64,000 bases of DNA from Pseudaquidulcibacter sp041917055 (GCA_041917055.1 JAYRYJ010000010.1:73102-137101), one strand, 5' to 3'. Positions 54,863-63,749 are shown, counted from the first letter of the stretch. Translations and numbers: made by a program. The notes: generated from the sequence alone by a model not told the origin.

Positions 54863-55006
54863 ATGTCAAATGTCGTAGTCGTAGGCGCGCTTTTGTTTCA
54901 CTCGCGGCATGTTCGCTTCGCTCACGCCTCCGTGAGGGCGCTTCGCGCGGTGCTATCGCACCGTATTGAGCGCCGTATTGTTATTAATCATAAGGTGGTT
55001 ACCTAA
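54863..55006 (+). CDS. 47-codon frame repeating the purA start; possible leader or broken duplicate
   Basis: The first nine residues MSNVVVVGA are those of PurA, with only two synonymous base differences in 25. The frame then runs into unrelated GC-rich, hairpin-forming DNA (LLFHSRHVRFAHASV...) and ends at TAA (55004-55006), immediately before the purA ATG. AAGAGG lies eight bases before its ATG, so the ribosome site that fits best now serves this frame, while purA is preceded by AAGGTGG in inserted DNA. Whether it is translated is unknown. Confidence 0.5.
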   Translation: MSNVVVVGALLFHSRHVRFAHASVRALRAVLSHRIERRIVINHKVVT

Positions 55007-56296
55007 ATGTCAAATGTCGTAGTCGTGGGCGCTCAATGGGGCGATGAGGGTAAGGGTAAGATTGTTGATTGGTTGTCTGACCGCGCCGATATTGTTGTGC
55101 GTTTTCAAGGCGGTCACAATGCCGGTCATACTTTGGTGGTTGGCAATAATGTTTATAAATTATCACTCCTTCCTTCCGGCCTTGTTCAGGGAAAATTATC
55201 AGTAATCGGCAATGGCGTCGTTATCGATCCTTACGCACTATTGGCGGAAATCGACCGTGTTAGTGCGCAGGGCATTGCGATTAATACTGATAATCTAATG
55301 ATCGCCGAAAATGCGGCACTTATATTGCCAATCCACCAAGATTTAGACGGCGCGCGCGAACGCCAAGCAGGTGCAGGCAAAATCGGCACGACCGGTCGCG
55401 GCATTGGCCCCGCATATGAAGATAAAGTCGGTCGCCGGGCGGTTCGCGTCGCAGACCTTGCGGATAAGCAAGCCCTTGAAATGAAGGTCGAGCGATTAAT
55501 GGCTCACCATAAAGCGCTTCGCTCAGGTCTAGATTTGCCGGAAATTGACGGTGAAAAACTTGTTTCTGATCTTTTGGCACTTGCGCCAAAAATCCTGCCG
55601 CATATGCAGCCAGTTTGGCGGGTTTTGGAAGAGGCGCGCAAACAGAATAGACGCGTCTTATTTGAAGGCGCACAAGGCATTATGCTTGATGTTGACCATG
55701 GCACTTATCCTTATGTCACATCGTCTTCAACAGTTTCAGGCCAGGCCGCATCAGGTTCGGGCACAGGCCCCAACAATCTTGATTATGTTTTGGGCATTGT
55801 AAAAGCCTATACAACCCGTGTCGGCGAAGGGCCATTCCCTACTGAATTATTTGATGATGTCGGCAAAGGTATTGGCGAACGCGGTCATGAATTCGGCACG
55901 GTAACCGGACGGGCGCGCCGTTGCGGTTGGTTTGATTCTATAATGGTGCATCAAGCATGTTGCGTTGGCGGCATTGACGGCCTTGCTTTAACTAAACTTG
56001 ATGTTTTGGACGGGGTTGAAGAATTGAAAATTTGCGTGGGTTATCAATTAGGTGACAAAACGCTTGATTATTTCCCCGCCAATCAACGCGACCAAGCCGC
56101 AGTTGTCCCGATTTATGAGACCATGAGCGGTTGGAGCGAAACAACATTCGGTGCGCGTTCATGGAAAGACCTTCCGGCAAATGCAATCAAATATGTGCGC
56201 CGCATTGAGGAATTAATTAACCGACCCGTCGCTCTATTATCCACCTCCCCCCAACGTGACGACACAATTTTGGTGAAAGATCCGTTTGAGAAATAA
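55007..56296 (+). CDS. purA: Adenylosuccinate synthetase
   Basis: 429 residues. Joins aspartate and IMP using GTP, the first committed step to AMP. N-terminal VVGAQWGDEGKGKIVDWL with the catalytic Asp, GGHNAGHTLVV with the catalytic His, GTTGRGIGPAYEDKVGRRAVR, FEGAQGIMLDVDHGTYPYVTSS and GRARRCGWFD are intact, so the gene looks functional. Its first nine codons occur a second time 144 bases upstream, followed by foreign-looking sequence. Followed by cbbM after 111 bases. Confidence 0.97.
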   Translation: MSNVVVVGAQWGDEGKGKIVDWLSDRADIVVRFQGGHNAGHTLVVGNNVYKLSLLPSGLVQGKLSVIGNGVVIDPYALLAEIDRVSAQGIAINTDNLMIAENAALILPIHQDLDGARERQAGAGKIGTTGRGIGPAYEDKVGRRAVRVADLADKQALEMKVERLMAHHKALRSGLDLPEIDGEKLVSDLLALAPKILPHMQPVWRVLEEARKQNRRVLFEGAQGIMLDVDHGTYPYVTSSSTVSGQAASGSGTGPNNLDYVLGIVKAYTTRVGEGPFPTELFDDVGKGIGERGHEFGTVTGRARRCGWFDSIMVHQACCVGGIDGLALTKLDVLDGVEELKICVGYQLGDKTLDYFPANQRDQAAVVPIYETMSGWSETTFGARSWKDLPANAIKYVRRIEELINRPVALLSTSPQRDDTILVKDPFEK

Positions 56297-56314
56297 AGCG
56301 CATTAAACAAAATT

Positions 56315-56334
56315 GTATAAGCATTACCTTATAC
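56315..56334. promoter_or_regulatory. Dyad GTATAAG-N6-CTTATAC before cbbM, possible regulator site
   Basis: Perfect seven-base arms with a six-base spacer, 73 bases before the cbbM ATG and just after purA. The T-N11-A geometry is compatible with a LysR-type (CbbR-like) operator, but no cbbR gene is in the window. It could equally be a weak hairpin after purA. Confidence 0.35.
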
Positions 56335-56407
56335 ATTCGCAATAATTTATGAATTTTTCTTATTCTAATTTGGCGTTATCCTTTGAATATCAAGAAGGAT
56401 AAGTCGA

Positions 56408-57775
56408 ATGGATCAGTCAGTTAGATATGCGAATTTGGATCTTAAAGAGGATCAATTAATCAAAGGCGGCAACCATATTTTGGTCGCTTATAAAATGAAA
56501 CCCAAAACCGGCTATGGCTATTTAGAGGCTGCCGCGCATTTTGCCGCTGAAAGTTCAACCGGAACCAATGTCGAAGTTTCAACTACCGACGAATTCACAA
56601 AGGGCGTTGACGCATTGGTCTATCATATTGATGAGGCCACAGAGGATATGCGCATTGCCTATCCGATTGAATTGTTTGACCGTAATATGATTGACGGTCG
56701 CATGATGATTGTGTCCTTCCTTACGCTTTGCATAGGAAACAATCAGGGCATGGGCGACATTGAACACGCCAAAATGATTGATTTTTATATGCCACCGCGC
56801 GCAATTCAATTGTTTGACGGCCCTTCAAAAGACATTTCTGATTTATGGCGCATACTTGGTCGTCCGGTTGTTGACGGTGGTTATATTGCCGGAACAATTG
56901 TTAAGCCAAAATTGGGTTTGCGCCCCGAACCATTTGCCAAGGCCTGCTATGATTTCTGGCTAGGCGGCGATTTCATAAAAAATGACGAACCCCAAGGCAA
57001 TCAGGTTTTTGCACCGATGAAAAAAGTCATTCCTTTGGTCGCCGATGCCTTAAAACGCGCACAGGACGAGACCGGTGAAGCGAAATTGTTCTCGGCAAAT
57101 ATTACGGCTGACGATCATTTTGAAATGTGCGCACGCGCCGACTTCATTTTGGAGAGTTTTGGCCCCGATGCCGATAAAGTGGCATTTTTGGTTGATGGTT
57201 TTGTTGGTGGTCCTGGCATGATAACAACGGCACGCCGCCAATATCCAAACCAATATTTGCATTACCACCGCGCAGGTCATGGCATGATTACTTCGCCATC
57301 GGCAAAACGTGGCTATACCGCCTTTGTATTGGGTAAAATCTCGCGTCTTCAAGGGGCGTCCGGCATTCATGTCGGCACAATGGGACACGGAAAGATGGAA
57401 GGTGAGGCCGATGATAGAATTATTGCCTATATGATTGAACGCGACAGTGTCACAGGCCCGGTGTATCATCAAGAATGGTATGGCATGAAACCAACAACGC
57501 CGATTATTTCGGGTGGAATGAATGCATTGCGGCTAATCGGGTTTTTCGAAAACCTTGGGCACGGCAATGTGATTAATACTGCAGGCGGCGGTTCTTATGG
57601 GCATATTGACGGCGCGGCTGCGGGCGCAAAATCATTGCGCCAAGCCTATCAATGTTGGGCCACGAAAGCCGACCCACTCCAATTCGCCAAAGAGCATAAA
57701 GAATTTGCGCGCGCTTTTGTCAGTTTTGAAAAAGACGCCGACAAATTATTCCCGAACTGGCGGAATGCGTTCTAA
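56408..57775 (+). CDS. cbbM: Ribulose-1,5-bisphosphate carboxylase/oxygenase, form II
   Basis: 455 residues that align without gaps to the Rhodospirillum rubrum numbering as far as checked. Lys166 (GTIVKPKLG), Lys191 for carbamylation with Asp193 and Glu194 (GGDFIKNDEPQGNQ), His287 region (HYHRAGHG), loop-6 Lys329 (GTMGHGKMEGEA) and the phosphate site IISGGMN are present. N111 region (GNNQGMGD) and E48 (AAESSTGTN) are also intact. It fixes CO2 on ribulose bisphosphate without small subunits. AAGGA lies nine bases upstream. There is no phosphoribulokinase, cbbR, cbbQ/O or other cbb gene in the window. It ends about ten residues earlier than the R. rubrum enzyme. Confidence 0.97.
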   Translation: MDQSVRYANLDLKEDQLIKGGNHILVAYKMKPKTGYGYLEAAAHFAAESSTGTNVEVSTTDEFTKGVDALVYHIDEATEDMRIAYPIELFDRNMIDGRMMIVSFLTLCIGNNQGMGDIEHAKMIDFYMPPRAIQLFDGPSKDISDLWRILGRPVVDGGYIAGTIVKPKLGLRPEPFAKACYDFWLGGDFIKNDEPQGNQVFAPMKKVIPLVADALKRAQDETGEAKLFSANITADDHFEMCARADFILESFGPDADKVAFLVDGFVGGPGMITTARRQYPNQYLHYHRAGHGMITSPSAKRGYTAFVLGKISRLQGASGIHVGTMGHGKMEGEADDRIIAYMIERDSVTGPVYHQEWYGMKPTTPIISGGMNALRLIGFFENLGHGNVINTAGGGSYGHIDGAAAGAKSLRQAYQCWATKADPLQFAKEHKEFARAFVSFEKDADKLFPNWRNAF

Positions 57776-57948
57776 TTTTCTTCTTCGGTCGGCGCACTTG
57801 CTGCATTTTTCTTTATTGATTCGATTGCATTAGTTGCGCCGGCCTTTGATGAATAGCCTTCGGTCCAAAAAATTGTTTCATTATTATATTTGAAAGCTGC
57901 TTTATATTCGCCGGATTTGGTTTTAGAGATAACGAATTTGTGTGCCAT
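57772..57948 (-). CDS. YegP/DUF1508-like small protein
   Basis: 58 residues: MAHKFVISKTKSGEYKAAFKY..., with EGYSSKAGATNAIESIKKNA, the typical second half of one DUF1508 unit. Members are small stress-associated proteins with unknown mechanism. It lies opposite to cbbM and the two stop codons overlap by three bases. The ATG is preceded on the minus strand by AGGACAAAAATTT, giving a plausible ribosome site. Confidence 0.85.
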   Translation of the reverse strand: MAHKFVISKTKSGEYKAAFKYNNETIFWTEGYSSKAGATNAIESIKKNAASAPTEEEN

Positions 57949-58011
57949 AAATTTTTGTCCTATTAAGGGTGTTACCCTAAGACACCTTAAGCTAAAACCG
58001 GAAATTCGACA

Positions 58012-58734
58012 ATGATAAATGATAATCTTATAATTGATATTGGCGTAAGCGGTGGATACGACACTAAATTTTACCTATCAAAAGGCTTTGAAGTCGTAGG
58101 ATTAGAAGCAGACCCGATAATGTTTGCAGGATTGCAAGGTATTTTCGCGACCGAAATTTCTGAAAATCGGCTTAATTTATTAAATCTTGCGGCAGCAAAT
58201 TCAGAAGGTGAAGAAATAAGTTTTTGGCGCAATAATACATATCAAGGGCTTTCATCGACCATCAATGATATGCGTTCATCTCAAGGCGGTGATCAAACCG
58301 AATTCAAGGTTAAGACCATAAATTGGAATAAATTGCGTTATATCAAAGGAATACCCTATTATTTGAAAATAGATATTGAAGGCGGCGAAGAAGATTTCAT
58401 GAATTCAATGATGGGTGCGCCGGAAATACCCCCCTTTATGTCAGTGGAAGCGCATTCATTTCGACCGATTCTGATGCTTAAACATATTGGTTATTCCAAA
58501 TTCAAATTGGTCAACCAGAATATTTTGCATACTTTTGACCTTCCGAACCCCGCATTAGAAGGCAAATATGTCACCCCACCAGATTGGTCTTTGGCGAGCG
58601 GCCCTTTTGGAAAAGAATTGCCCGGGATTTGGGTCGATTTCGAGACCATAACCGATCTTTGGCATTCGTGCCAAAAACTATTACGGCACCGAACAATGCT
58701 GCACACATGGTTCGATTGTCATGCTTGCATCTAG
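58012..58734 (+). CDS. FkbM-family methyltransferase, second type
   Basis: 240 residues. SAM-binding start LIIDIGVSGGYDTKFYLSKGFEVVGLEADP, then INWNKLRYIKGIPYYLKIDIEGGEEDFMNSM and the conserved end SGPFGKELPGIWVDFETI...HTWFDCHACI. It differs clearly from the FkbM protein at 9088. The reading frame ends in TAG at 58732-58734, the first three bases of a palindromic element; the natural family end WFDxHA is just complete. Divergent from the YegP-like gene; no glycan genes are adjacent. Confidence 0.85.
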   Translation: MINDNLIIDIGVSGGYDTKFYLSKGFEVVGLEADPIMFAGLQGIFATEISENRLNLLNLAAANSEGEEISFWRNNTYQGLSSTINDMRSSQGGDQTEFKVKTINWNKLRYIKGIPYYLKIDIEGGEEDFMNSMMGAPEIPPFMSVEAHSFRPILMLKHIGYSKFKLVNQNILHTFDLPNPALEGKYVTPPDWSLASGPFGKELPGIWVDFETITDLWHSCQKLLRHRTMLHTWFDCHACI

Positions 58735-59103
58735 ATGTGGAGTCTCAATAGGTTGTTGGTGATTTTGAAATAAACTGCAATGGTTTGGGAAGGTCTTTAT
58801 GGACAGGTCTGCCTTAAAGGCCTTCGACAATTGTGTTTGCGCGACAATGAAAGTCAAGGGACGCTTCGCTTTTCACCCTTGACTATCATTCTCGCGCTGA
58901 CGGGTGATAAACTCATGCTGATAACCATTTTGCGTCCTATGCTCAAAACTGGGGGTCAAGGGGCTTGAGCGAAGCGACCCCTTGACGCCGAGTTTTGAGC
59001 AAGCATAATCGATTTAGGTCTTTATGGCATATCTGCCCATAAAGACCTTCCCCAACTATTGCACTTCTTGACTAAAGACTACAACCTATTGAGACTCCAC
59101 AGC
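58732..59103 (+). repeat. Palindromic element of the AAACTRCAATGGTTTGGG family, copy 2, with nested hairpins
   Basis: Outer arms: TAGATGTGGAGTCTCAATAG...AAGGTCTTTATGG and the complement ending CTATTGAGACTCCAC at 59100. They match the arms at 17885-18032. About 210 bases inserted at the centre hold AGTCAAGGG...CCCTTGACT (58852-58884) and a long hairpin TGCTCAAAACT...AGTTTTGAGCA (58940-59001). The right end has lost the final CTA. No gene lies in this 436-base gap. Confidence 0.75.
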
Positions 59104-59170
59104 GAAAAAATTCCAAAACCTTGTCAAAAAATTCCTGCGCCATTTTGAATCCAACTAAACGCACGAGGCT

Positions 59171-59845
59171 CTAAATAAGCCCCATGGCTTTCATCGAAAC
59201 CGCACCCGAAAGGCCGACAATGATGTGGTCGTGCACTTGAACTTCCAAGACATTTAATGCGTCAATAATTTTTCGCGTCATGGCAATATCCTGGCCCGAA
59301 GGTTTTGGATCGCCCGATGGGTGATTATGCACCAAAATTACTGATGATGATGAAAGTTCCAAAGCCCGACGTGCAATTTCACGCGGATAGACGGGGGCGT
59401 GGTCAATTGTGCCTTCATTCATTTTTTCATCAATAATAAGTCGGAGCTTTTTATCAAGGAATAAGACGCGAAATTGCTCGCGCTTTTCATTCTCCAATGC
59501 CATGCGCAAATAACCGAGCAAATAGGACCAAGAATTCAAAATCGGCTTTTGTTCTATTTCTTCGCGACTTGCGCGCAGCATAATGGCGTGAACCGATTTC
59601 AAATGAATAGCCACACTTTCACCGACACCATCAATTGATACTAAATCGGGAATATTCGCACCAATCACGGCATTCACATTGCCAAAACGCGCCAAAAGCG
59701 CTTTGGCAATTGGTTTGACATCACGCCTTTGAATCACACCGAATAATAATAATTCCAACAATTCATGGTCTGCAAAGGCCGTCTCGCCCGCTTTTAAAAA
59801 TCGCGCCCTTAATCTTTCACGATGGCCCGAATTCTCATTTTCCAT
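59171..59845 (-). CDS. radC: RadC/JAB-domain protein
   Basis: 224 residues. N-terminal helix-hairpin-helix-like region (IPDLVSIDGVGESVAIHLKSV) and the C-terminal JAB/MPN metalloprotease motif LVHNHPSGDPKPSGQD with H-x-H-x10-D. The biochemical role is unsettled; the old link with DNA repair is not secure. One base downstream of map; map-radC is a recurrent pair in Alphaproteobacteria. Confidence 0.92.
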   Translation of the reverse strand: MENENSGHRERLRARFLKAGETAFADHELLELLLFGVIQRRDVKPIAKALLARFGNVNAVIGANIPDLVSIDGVGESVAIHLKSVHAIMLRASREEIEQKPILNSWSYLLGYLRMALENEKREQFRVLFLDKKLRLIIDEKMNEGTIDHAPVYPREIARRALELSSSSVILVHNHPSGDPKPSGQDIAMTRKIIDALNVLEVQVHDHIIVGLSGAVSMKAMGLI

Positions 59846-59846
59846 T

Positions 59847-60656
59847 TCATGCCAAATATTGTTTTAGCTTTGGATTATGCGGTGCGTGTAATCCTTTGGG
59901 GCTTAGGGTGAAAACCTCAATGCCATCGTCGGTGACGCCAATTGAATGCTCAAATTGCGCCGACAAAGATCTATCCTTGGTGACCGCCGTCCATCCGTCA
60001 GGAAGGACAGTAGTTTGCCATTTGCCAAGATTTATCATGGGTTCGATTGTGAAAAACATTCCTGGTAATAATTCAGGCCCCTCACCCTTATTGCCGTAAT
60101 GTAGAACATTTGGCGCGTCATGAAACACACGCCCTAAGCCATGACCGCAAAAATCACGAACCACTGAACAATGGTGCGCCTCTGCATAGGTTTGAATTGC
60201 GTGACCAATATCACCAAAATGACCGCCAGGCTTTACTGATTTTAGACCCGCCTGAAATGATTCCCATGTAACATCCAAAAGTCGTTCGGCTTTGCGCGGT
60301 ATTTCACCGACCGCATACATTCGCGAAGTGTCACCATACCAACCATCGACAATGACGGTCACATCAATATTTGCAATATCGCCGTTCTTCAATGGTTTGT
60401 CAGCGGGAATTCCGTGACACACGACATGATTAACTGAAATACAAGTTGCGTGTTGATAGCCGCGATATCCGATTGTCGCCGAAACCCATCCATGGTCATT
60501 CACATATTCGCGCACTAAATCATCTAAATGTTTTGTTGTTACACCCGGTCTGACTTCATCGACCAAAAAATCCAAAACCTCCGCCGCGGCCTGCCCCGCT
60601 CGGCGCATTGATTCAAAATCTTCTTTGTCATGGATTTTGATTTTTTCTTTGCTCAT
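59847..60656 (-). CDS. map: Methionine aminopeptidase, type I
   Basis: 269 residues. Removes the initiator Met from new proteins. The substrate His is in ATCISVNHVVCHGIP; metal ligands are the Asp residues in NIDVTVIVDGWYGDTSRMY, His in CGHGLGRVFHDAP, and Glu in FFTIEPMIN and AQFEHSIGVT. The protein begins MSKEKIKIHDKEDFESMRRAGQAAAEVLD, typical of the type Ia group. Followed immediately by radC. Confidence 0.96.
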   Translation of the reverse strand: MSKEKIKIHDKEDFESMRRAGQAAAEVLDFLVDEVRPGVTTKHLDDLVREYVNDHGWVSATIGYRGYQHATCISVNHVVCHGIPADKPLKNGDIANIDVTVIVDGWYGDTSRMYAVGEIPRKAERLLDVTWESFQAGLKSVKPGGHFGDIGHAIQTYAEAHHCSVVRDFCGHGLGRVFHDAPNVLHYGNKGEGPELLPGMFFTIEPMINLGKWQTTVLPDGWTAVTKDRSLSAQFEHSIGVTDDGIEVFTLSPKGLHAPHNPKLKQYLA

Positions 60657-60737
60657 ACTAAGTTTTTCTATATCTTTAATCTGTCTAGTGGCATTTCGTC
60701 GTAAAATATATAGTTTTAGTGTTAATTCAAGGTTCTA

Positions 60738-61499
60738 ATGATGAAATCAAGCGAAATAAGCGCCGCAATAATAATAATCGGTGACGAAATACTTTCTGGT
60801 CGCACCAAAGATACAAATTCAAATACAATCGCACAGGCATTAATTATGTGCGGCATCAGGCTTAAAGAAATAAGAACCATTGCCGATGATGAAGTCGCAA
60901 TTATCAATGCAGTAAACACTTTGCGACGGGCGCATAATTATGTTTTCACTTGCGGTGGAATTGGCCCGACCCATGATGATATTACCGCCGATAGTATTGC
61001 CAAGGCCTTTGGCGTAGCAATAGATATTCGTGATGACGCCGTGAAAATGATGCGTAATCGCTATGAGGAAAGCGAATTAACACCAGCGCGTTTAAGAATG
61101 GCGCGTATTCCGCAAGGCGCAATTCTTATCGATAATCCGGTATCCTTTGCGCCCGGTTTTCAAATTGAAAATGTGTTCGTAATGGCAGGTGTGCCGAACA
61201 TTATGCGCGCAATGTTGGAAAGCATTTTGCCAAAATTGCAAAAGGGTGTGCCAATCATTTCAAAATCCATCAAGGCCGATGGGCTTCGCGAAGGTGATAT
61301 TGCCATTCCATTGGGTGAAATTGCCAAAAAATTCCCCGAACTTTCTATCGGTTCATATCCATGGTTTCGAGCTGAAGGCTATGGCGCGCAATTAATCGTT
61401 CGCGGTATTGAAATTGAACAGATTGACGAATGTATTAGCGAAATTATCGCAATGTTAAAAAACTTGGGACTTATTCCGGAGGTGGACTGCGTTAATTGA
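60738..61499 (+). CDS. Stand-alone molybdopterin-binding (CinA N-terminal-like) protein
   Basis: 253 residues with the MoaB/CinA N-terminal fold: AAIIIIGDEILSGRTKDTNSNTIAQAL, VFTCGGIGPTHDDITADSIAKAFG and VFVMAGVPNIMRAML. The C-terminal nicotinamide-nucleotide amidase domain of full CinA is missing. This short form is widespread in Alphaproteobacteria; its substrate is uncertain. AAGG lies seven bases before the ATG. Divergent from map. Confidence 0.88.
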   Translation: MMKSSEISAAIIIIGDEILSGRTKDTNSNTIAQALIMCGIRLKEIRTIADDEVAIINAVNTLRRAHNYVFTCGGIGPTHDDITADSIAKAFGVAIDIRDDAVKMMRNRYEESELTPARLRMARIPQGAILIDNPVSFAPGFQIENVFVMAGVPNIMRAMLESILPKLQKGVPIISKSIKADGLREGDIAIPLGEIAKKFPELSIGSYPWFRAEGYGAQLIVRGIEIEQIDECISEIIAMLKNLGLIPEVDCVN

Positions 61500-61508
61500 C
61501 CACGCAAC

Positions 61509-61671
61509 TAGGACATACACTCATTAATTAGCGGCCTGTTGCGGCATTTTGGCGTCGAACTAGTCTCGAAAAAAGAAGTTTTGTGATGCTCACATCACAA
61601 AATCCTTGTTTTCGGCCTATTTCTTAGCCAAAAAGCCGCCTCAAACCACTAATTAATGAGTGTATGTCCTA
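61509..61671 (+). repeat. 163-bp full-length palindromic element, ATTAATTA family
   Basis: Arms from TAGGACATACACTCATTAAT to ATTAATGAGTGTATGTCCTA are near-perfect complements; the centre is TTTTGTGATG-CTCA-CATCACAAAA. Related to the 22512 composite and the shortened copy at 6720. Starts TAG, ends CTA. Confidence 0.85.
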
Positions 61672-61742
61672 AGACATTTTGCCTTTGATATATGATGCGC
61701 CATGTGCAATAAAGGCCTCAAATAAATATTAAGAGGTGAGAA

Positions 61743-63263
61743 ATGCTTCCCAAACCAGTAAGTGACGTCGTTCCCAATACTTTTGCATTTGAAAACACAC
61801 CATTGGTTAAGCCAACGGGTTTCAGGGAGTATGATGCGCGCTGGTGGTTTGGTATTCAGGGTCATGATAAATTACCCGAATTAAACCTTTTGGGCGTTGA
61901 GGCTTTGGGTCTTGGCCTTGGTACTTTATTGCATGAATATAAGGCGCCCAAAGTAGTTGTAGGCCACGATTATCGTTTTTATTCTTTAATGATAAAAAAA
62001 TCCCTCACGGTCGGCCTTTTGCAGGCTGGGTGTGAGGTTTTGGATATTGGCCTTTGCCTATCACCTGTCGCATATTATGCGCAATTTGCGCTTGATGCCC
62101 CTGCGGTCGCCATGGTCACAGCAAGCCATAATGAAAACGGTTGGACCGGCGTTAAAATGGGCGCAAATAAGCCTTTAACCTTTGGCCCCGAAGAAATGGG
62201 CAAATTGAAAGATATTGTTTTGGGTGGCAAATTCGTGCCACGCGACGGTGGTAAACTTACTTATGTCGACGGAATGCGCGATAAATATATCAAGGCATTG
62301 GTCGGTGATTTCAAATTAAAACGCCCGATTAAAGTTATCGCCGCATGCGGTAATGGTGCGGCGGGCGCCTATGCACCTGATGCGCTTCGCATGATGGGTG
62401 CTGATGTCATCGAGATGGATTGTGAATTGGATTATACTTTCCCGAAATATAATCCAAACCCAGAAGATATTGAAATGTTGCATTCAATGGCCGAACTTGT
62501 GCGCGAAACCGGTGCCGAAGTTGCATTGGGCTTTGACGGTGACGGCGATAGATGTGGCGTTGTCGATGATTCGGGCGAAGAGATTTTTGCCGACAAAATC
62601 GGCCTTTTATTGGCACGCGATATTTCCAGCACACATAAAGGCGCGAAATTTGTTGTTGATGTGAAATCAACCGGTGCATATGAAATTGACCCAGTGCTTG
62701 CTGCTAATGGCGTTGTTGTTGATTATTATAAAACCGGCCATTCTTATATCAAACGCCGCACCACCGAGCTTAATGCGATTGCGGGCTTTGAAAAATCGGG
62801 GCACTTCTTCTTCCGCGCGCCTTATGGCTTGGGTTATGATGACGGGATTGTTGCCGCCAAAGCAGTTTTGCAAATGCTTGATAATGCAAATGGCAAAAAA
62901 CTTTCGGAATTAAAGCAGGATTTGCCGAAAACCTGGACTTCCATGACTATGTCATGCCATTGCGACGATGAAATCAAATATGGCACGGTTGATAAAATCG
63001 TCAAAGGCTTTGAAGATTTGGCAGCTCAAAGTGGCACAATTTTGGGCACCAAAATCAAAAATGTGAACACCATCAATGGCGCGCGCGTAAACCTCGAAAA
63101 TGGTTCGTTCGTTTTGGTTCGCGCTTCTTCCAACAAGCCGGAAATGGTGGTTGTGGTCGAAAGCACGGTTTCCGAAGACGATATGCGCGATTTATTCCAT
63201 AAGGGTGTAAAACCGATTTTGGATACTTATCCCGAAATCGGGCATTTTAATCAGACAGTGTAA
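61743..63263 (+). CDS. Phosphomannomutase/phosphoglucomutase
   Basis: 506 residues, alpha-D-phosphohexomutase family. Sequence order: FREYDARWWFG (N-terminal site), catalytic Ser in TASHNENGWTGVKMG near residue 127, Mg loop GFDGDGDRCGVVDD near 262, sugar-binding GFEKSGHFFF and phosphate-binding VRASSNKPEM. It interconverts hexose 1- and 6-phosphates, supplying Man-1-P or Glc-1-P for nucleotide sugars, thus linking to UDP-glucose used by Ugd. It is about 45 residues longer than AlgC. AGAGGTG lies just before the ATG. Confidence 0.93.
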   Translation: MLPKPVSDVVPNTFAFENTPLVKPTGFREYDARWWFGIQGHDKLPELNLLGVEALGLGLGTLLHEYKAPKVVVGHDYRFYSLMIKKSLTVGLLQAGCEVLDIGLCLSPVAYYAQFALDAPAVAMVTASHNENGWTGVKMGANKPLTFGPEEMGKLKDIVLGGKFVPRDGGKLTYVDGMRDKYIKALVGDFKLKRPIKVIAACGNGAAGAYAPDALRMMGADVIEMDCELDYTFPKYNPNPEDIEMLHSMAELVRETGAEVALGFDGDGDRCGVVDDSGEEIFADKIGLLLARDISSTHKGAKFVVDVKSTGAYEIDPVLAANGVVVDYYKTGHSYIKRRTTELNAIAGFEKSGHFFFRAPYGLGYDDGIVAAKAVLQMLDNANGKKLSELKQDLPKTWTSMTMSCHCDDEIKYGTVDKIVKGFEDLAAQSGTILGTKIKNVNTINGARVNLENGSFVLVRASSNKPEMVVVVESTVSEDDMRDLFHKGVKPILDTYPEIGHFNQTV

Positions 63264-63344
63264 CTTAGACAAATACCGAATTGACATTTTTTCTATTGCG
63301 ACGCATTCGCAATAATGATAATGCAAGACCTCAGGAGGTTTTGT

Positions 63345-63749
63345 GTGCGAATAAATGTCAAAAAAACAATTTTGAACGAAGTGCCAATTCTTGGATCTGA
63401 ATTAAGACAAGTTTTGGCTTTATCACTACGCGCGTGCGTTGGTAGTCGGTTTTGCCTTGGAATTCATCAGACTTTGCGTGATTGGTTTGGTGGAAAAAGT
63501 GTTTTGTTAATTCAGAACCTTCAAATCATTGTTTGGGCCAATGCATTGGGTGGCGGCATAAATCACCGTTTTTTGCCGTGTGCCACTCAGGAGTTTAACC
63601 ATGGCGAAATTTTATTCTTTGAAATTCTTGAGGCAATCGAAAAACAAAGCGATTTTGAACAGGAATTAGAGGAATTGTGCGGTACTCTAAGTTCGTTTGC
63701 ATTGCAGTCGTTTGAAACTATTTCGGAAATAATTAGCGGTAGGAATTAG
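63345..63749 (+). CDS. Orphan protein of 134 residues, not recognised
   Basis: The GTG at 63345 is chosen because a perfect AGGAGG lies six bases upstream; an ATG 30 bases earlier has none. The protein is helical with no signal peptide: VRINVKKTILNEVPILGSELRQVLAL, then SVLLIQNLQIIVWANALGGGINHRF and an acidic C-terminal coil EQELEELCGTLSSFALQSFETI. No family is recognised. It is convergent with the HPr gene. Confidence 0.6.
   Translation: MRINVKKTILNEVPILGSELRQVLALSLRACVGSRFCLGIHQTLRDWFGGKSVLLIQNLQIIVWANALGGGINHRFLPCATQEFNHGEILFFEILEAIEKQSDFEQELEELCGTLSSFALQSFETISEIISGRN

Noticed and set aside
56408..57775. RuBisCO-like protein (form IV)
   Set aside because: All catalytic residues of form II are present at the R. 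rubrum positions.
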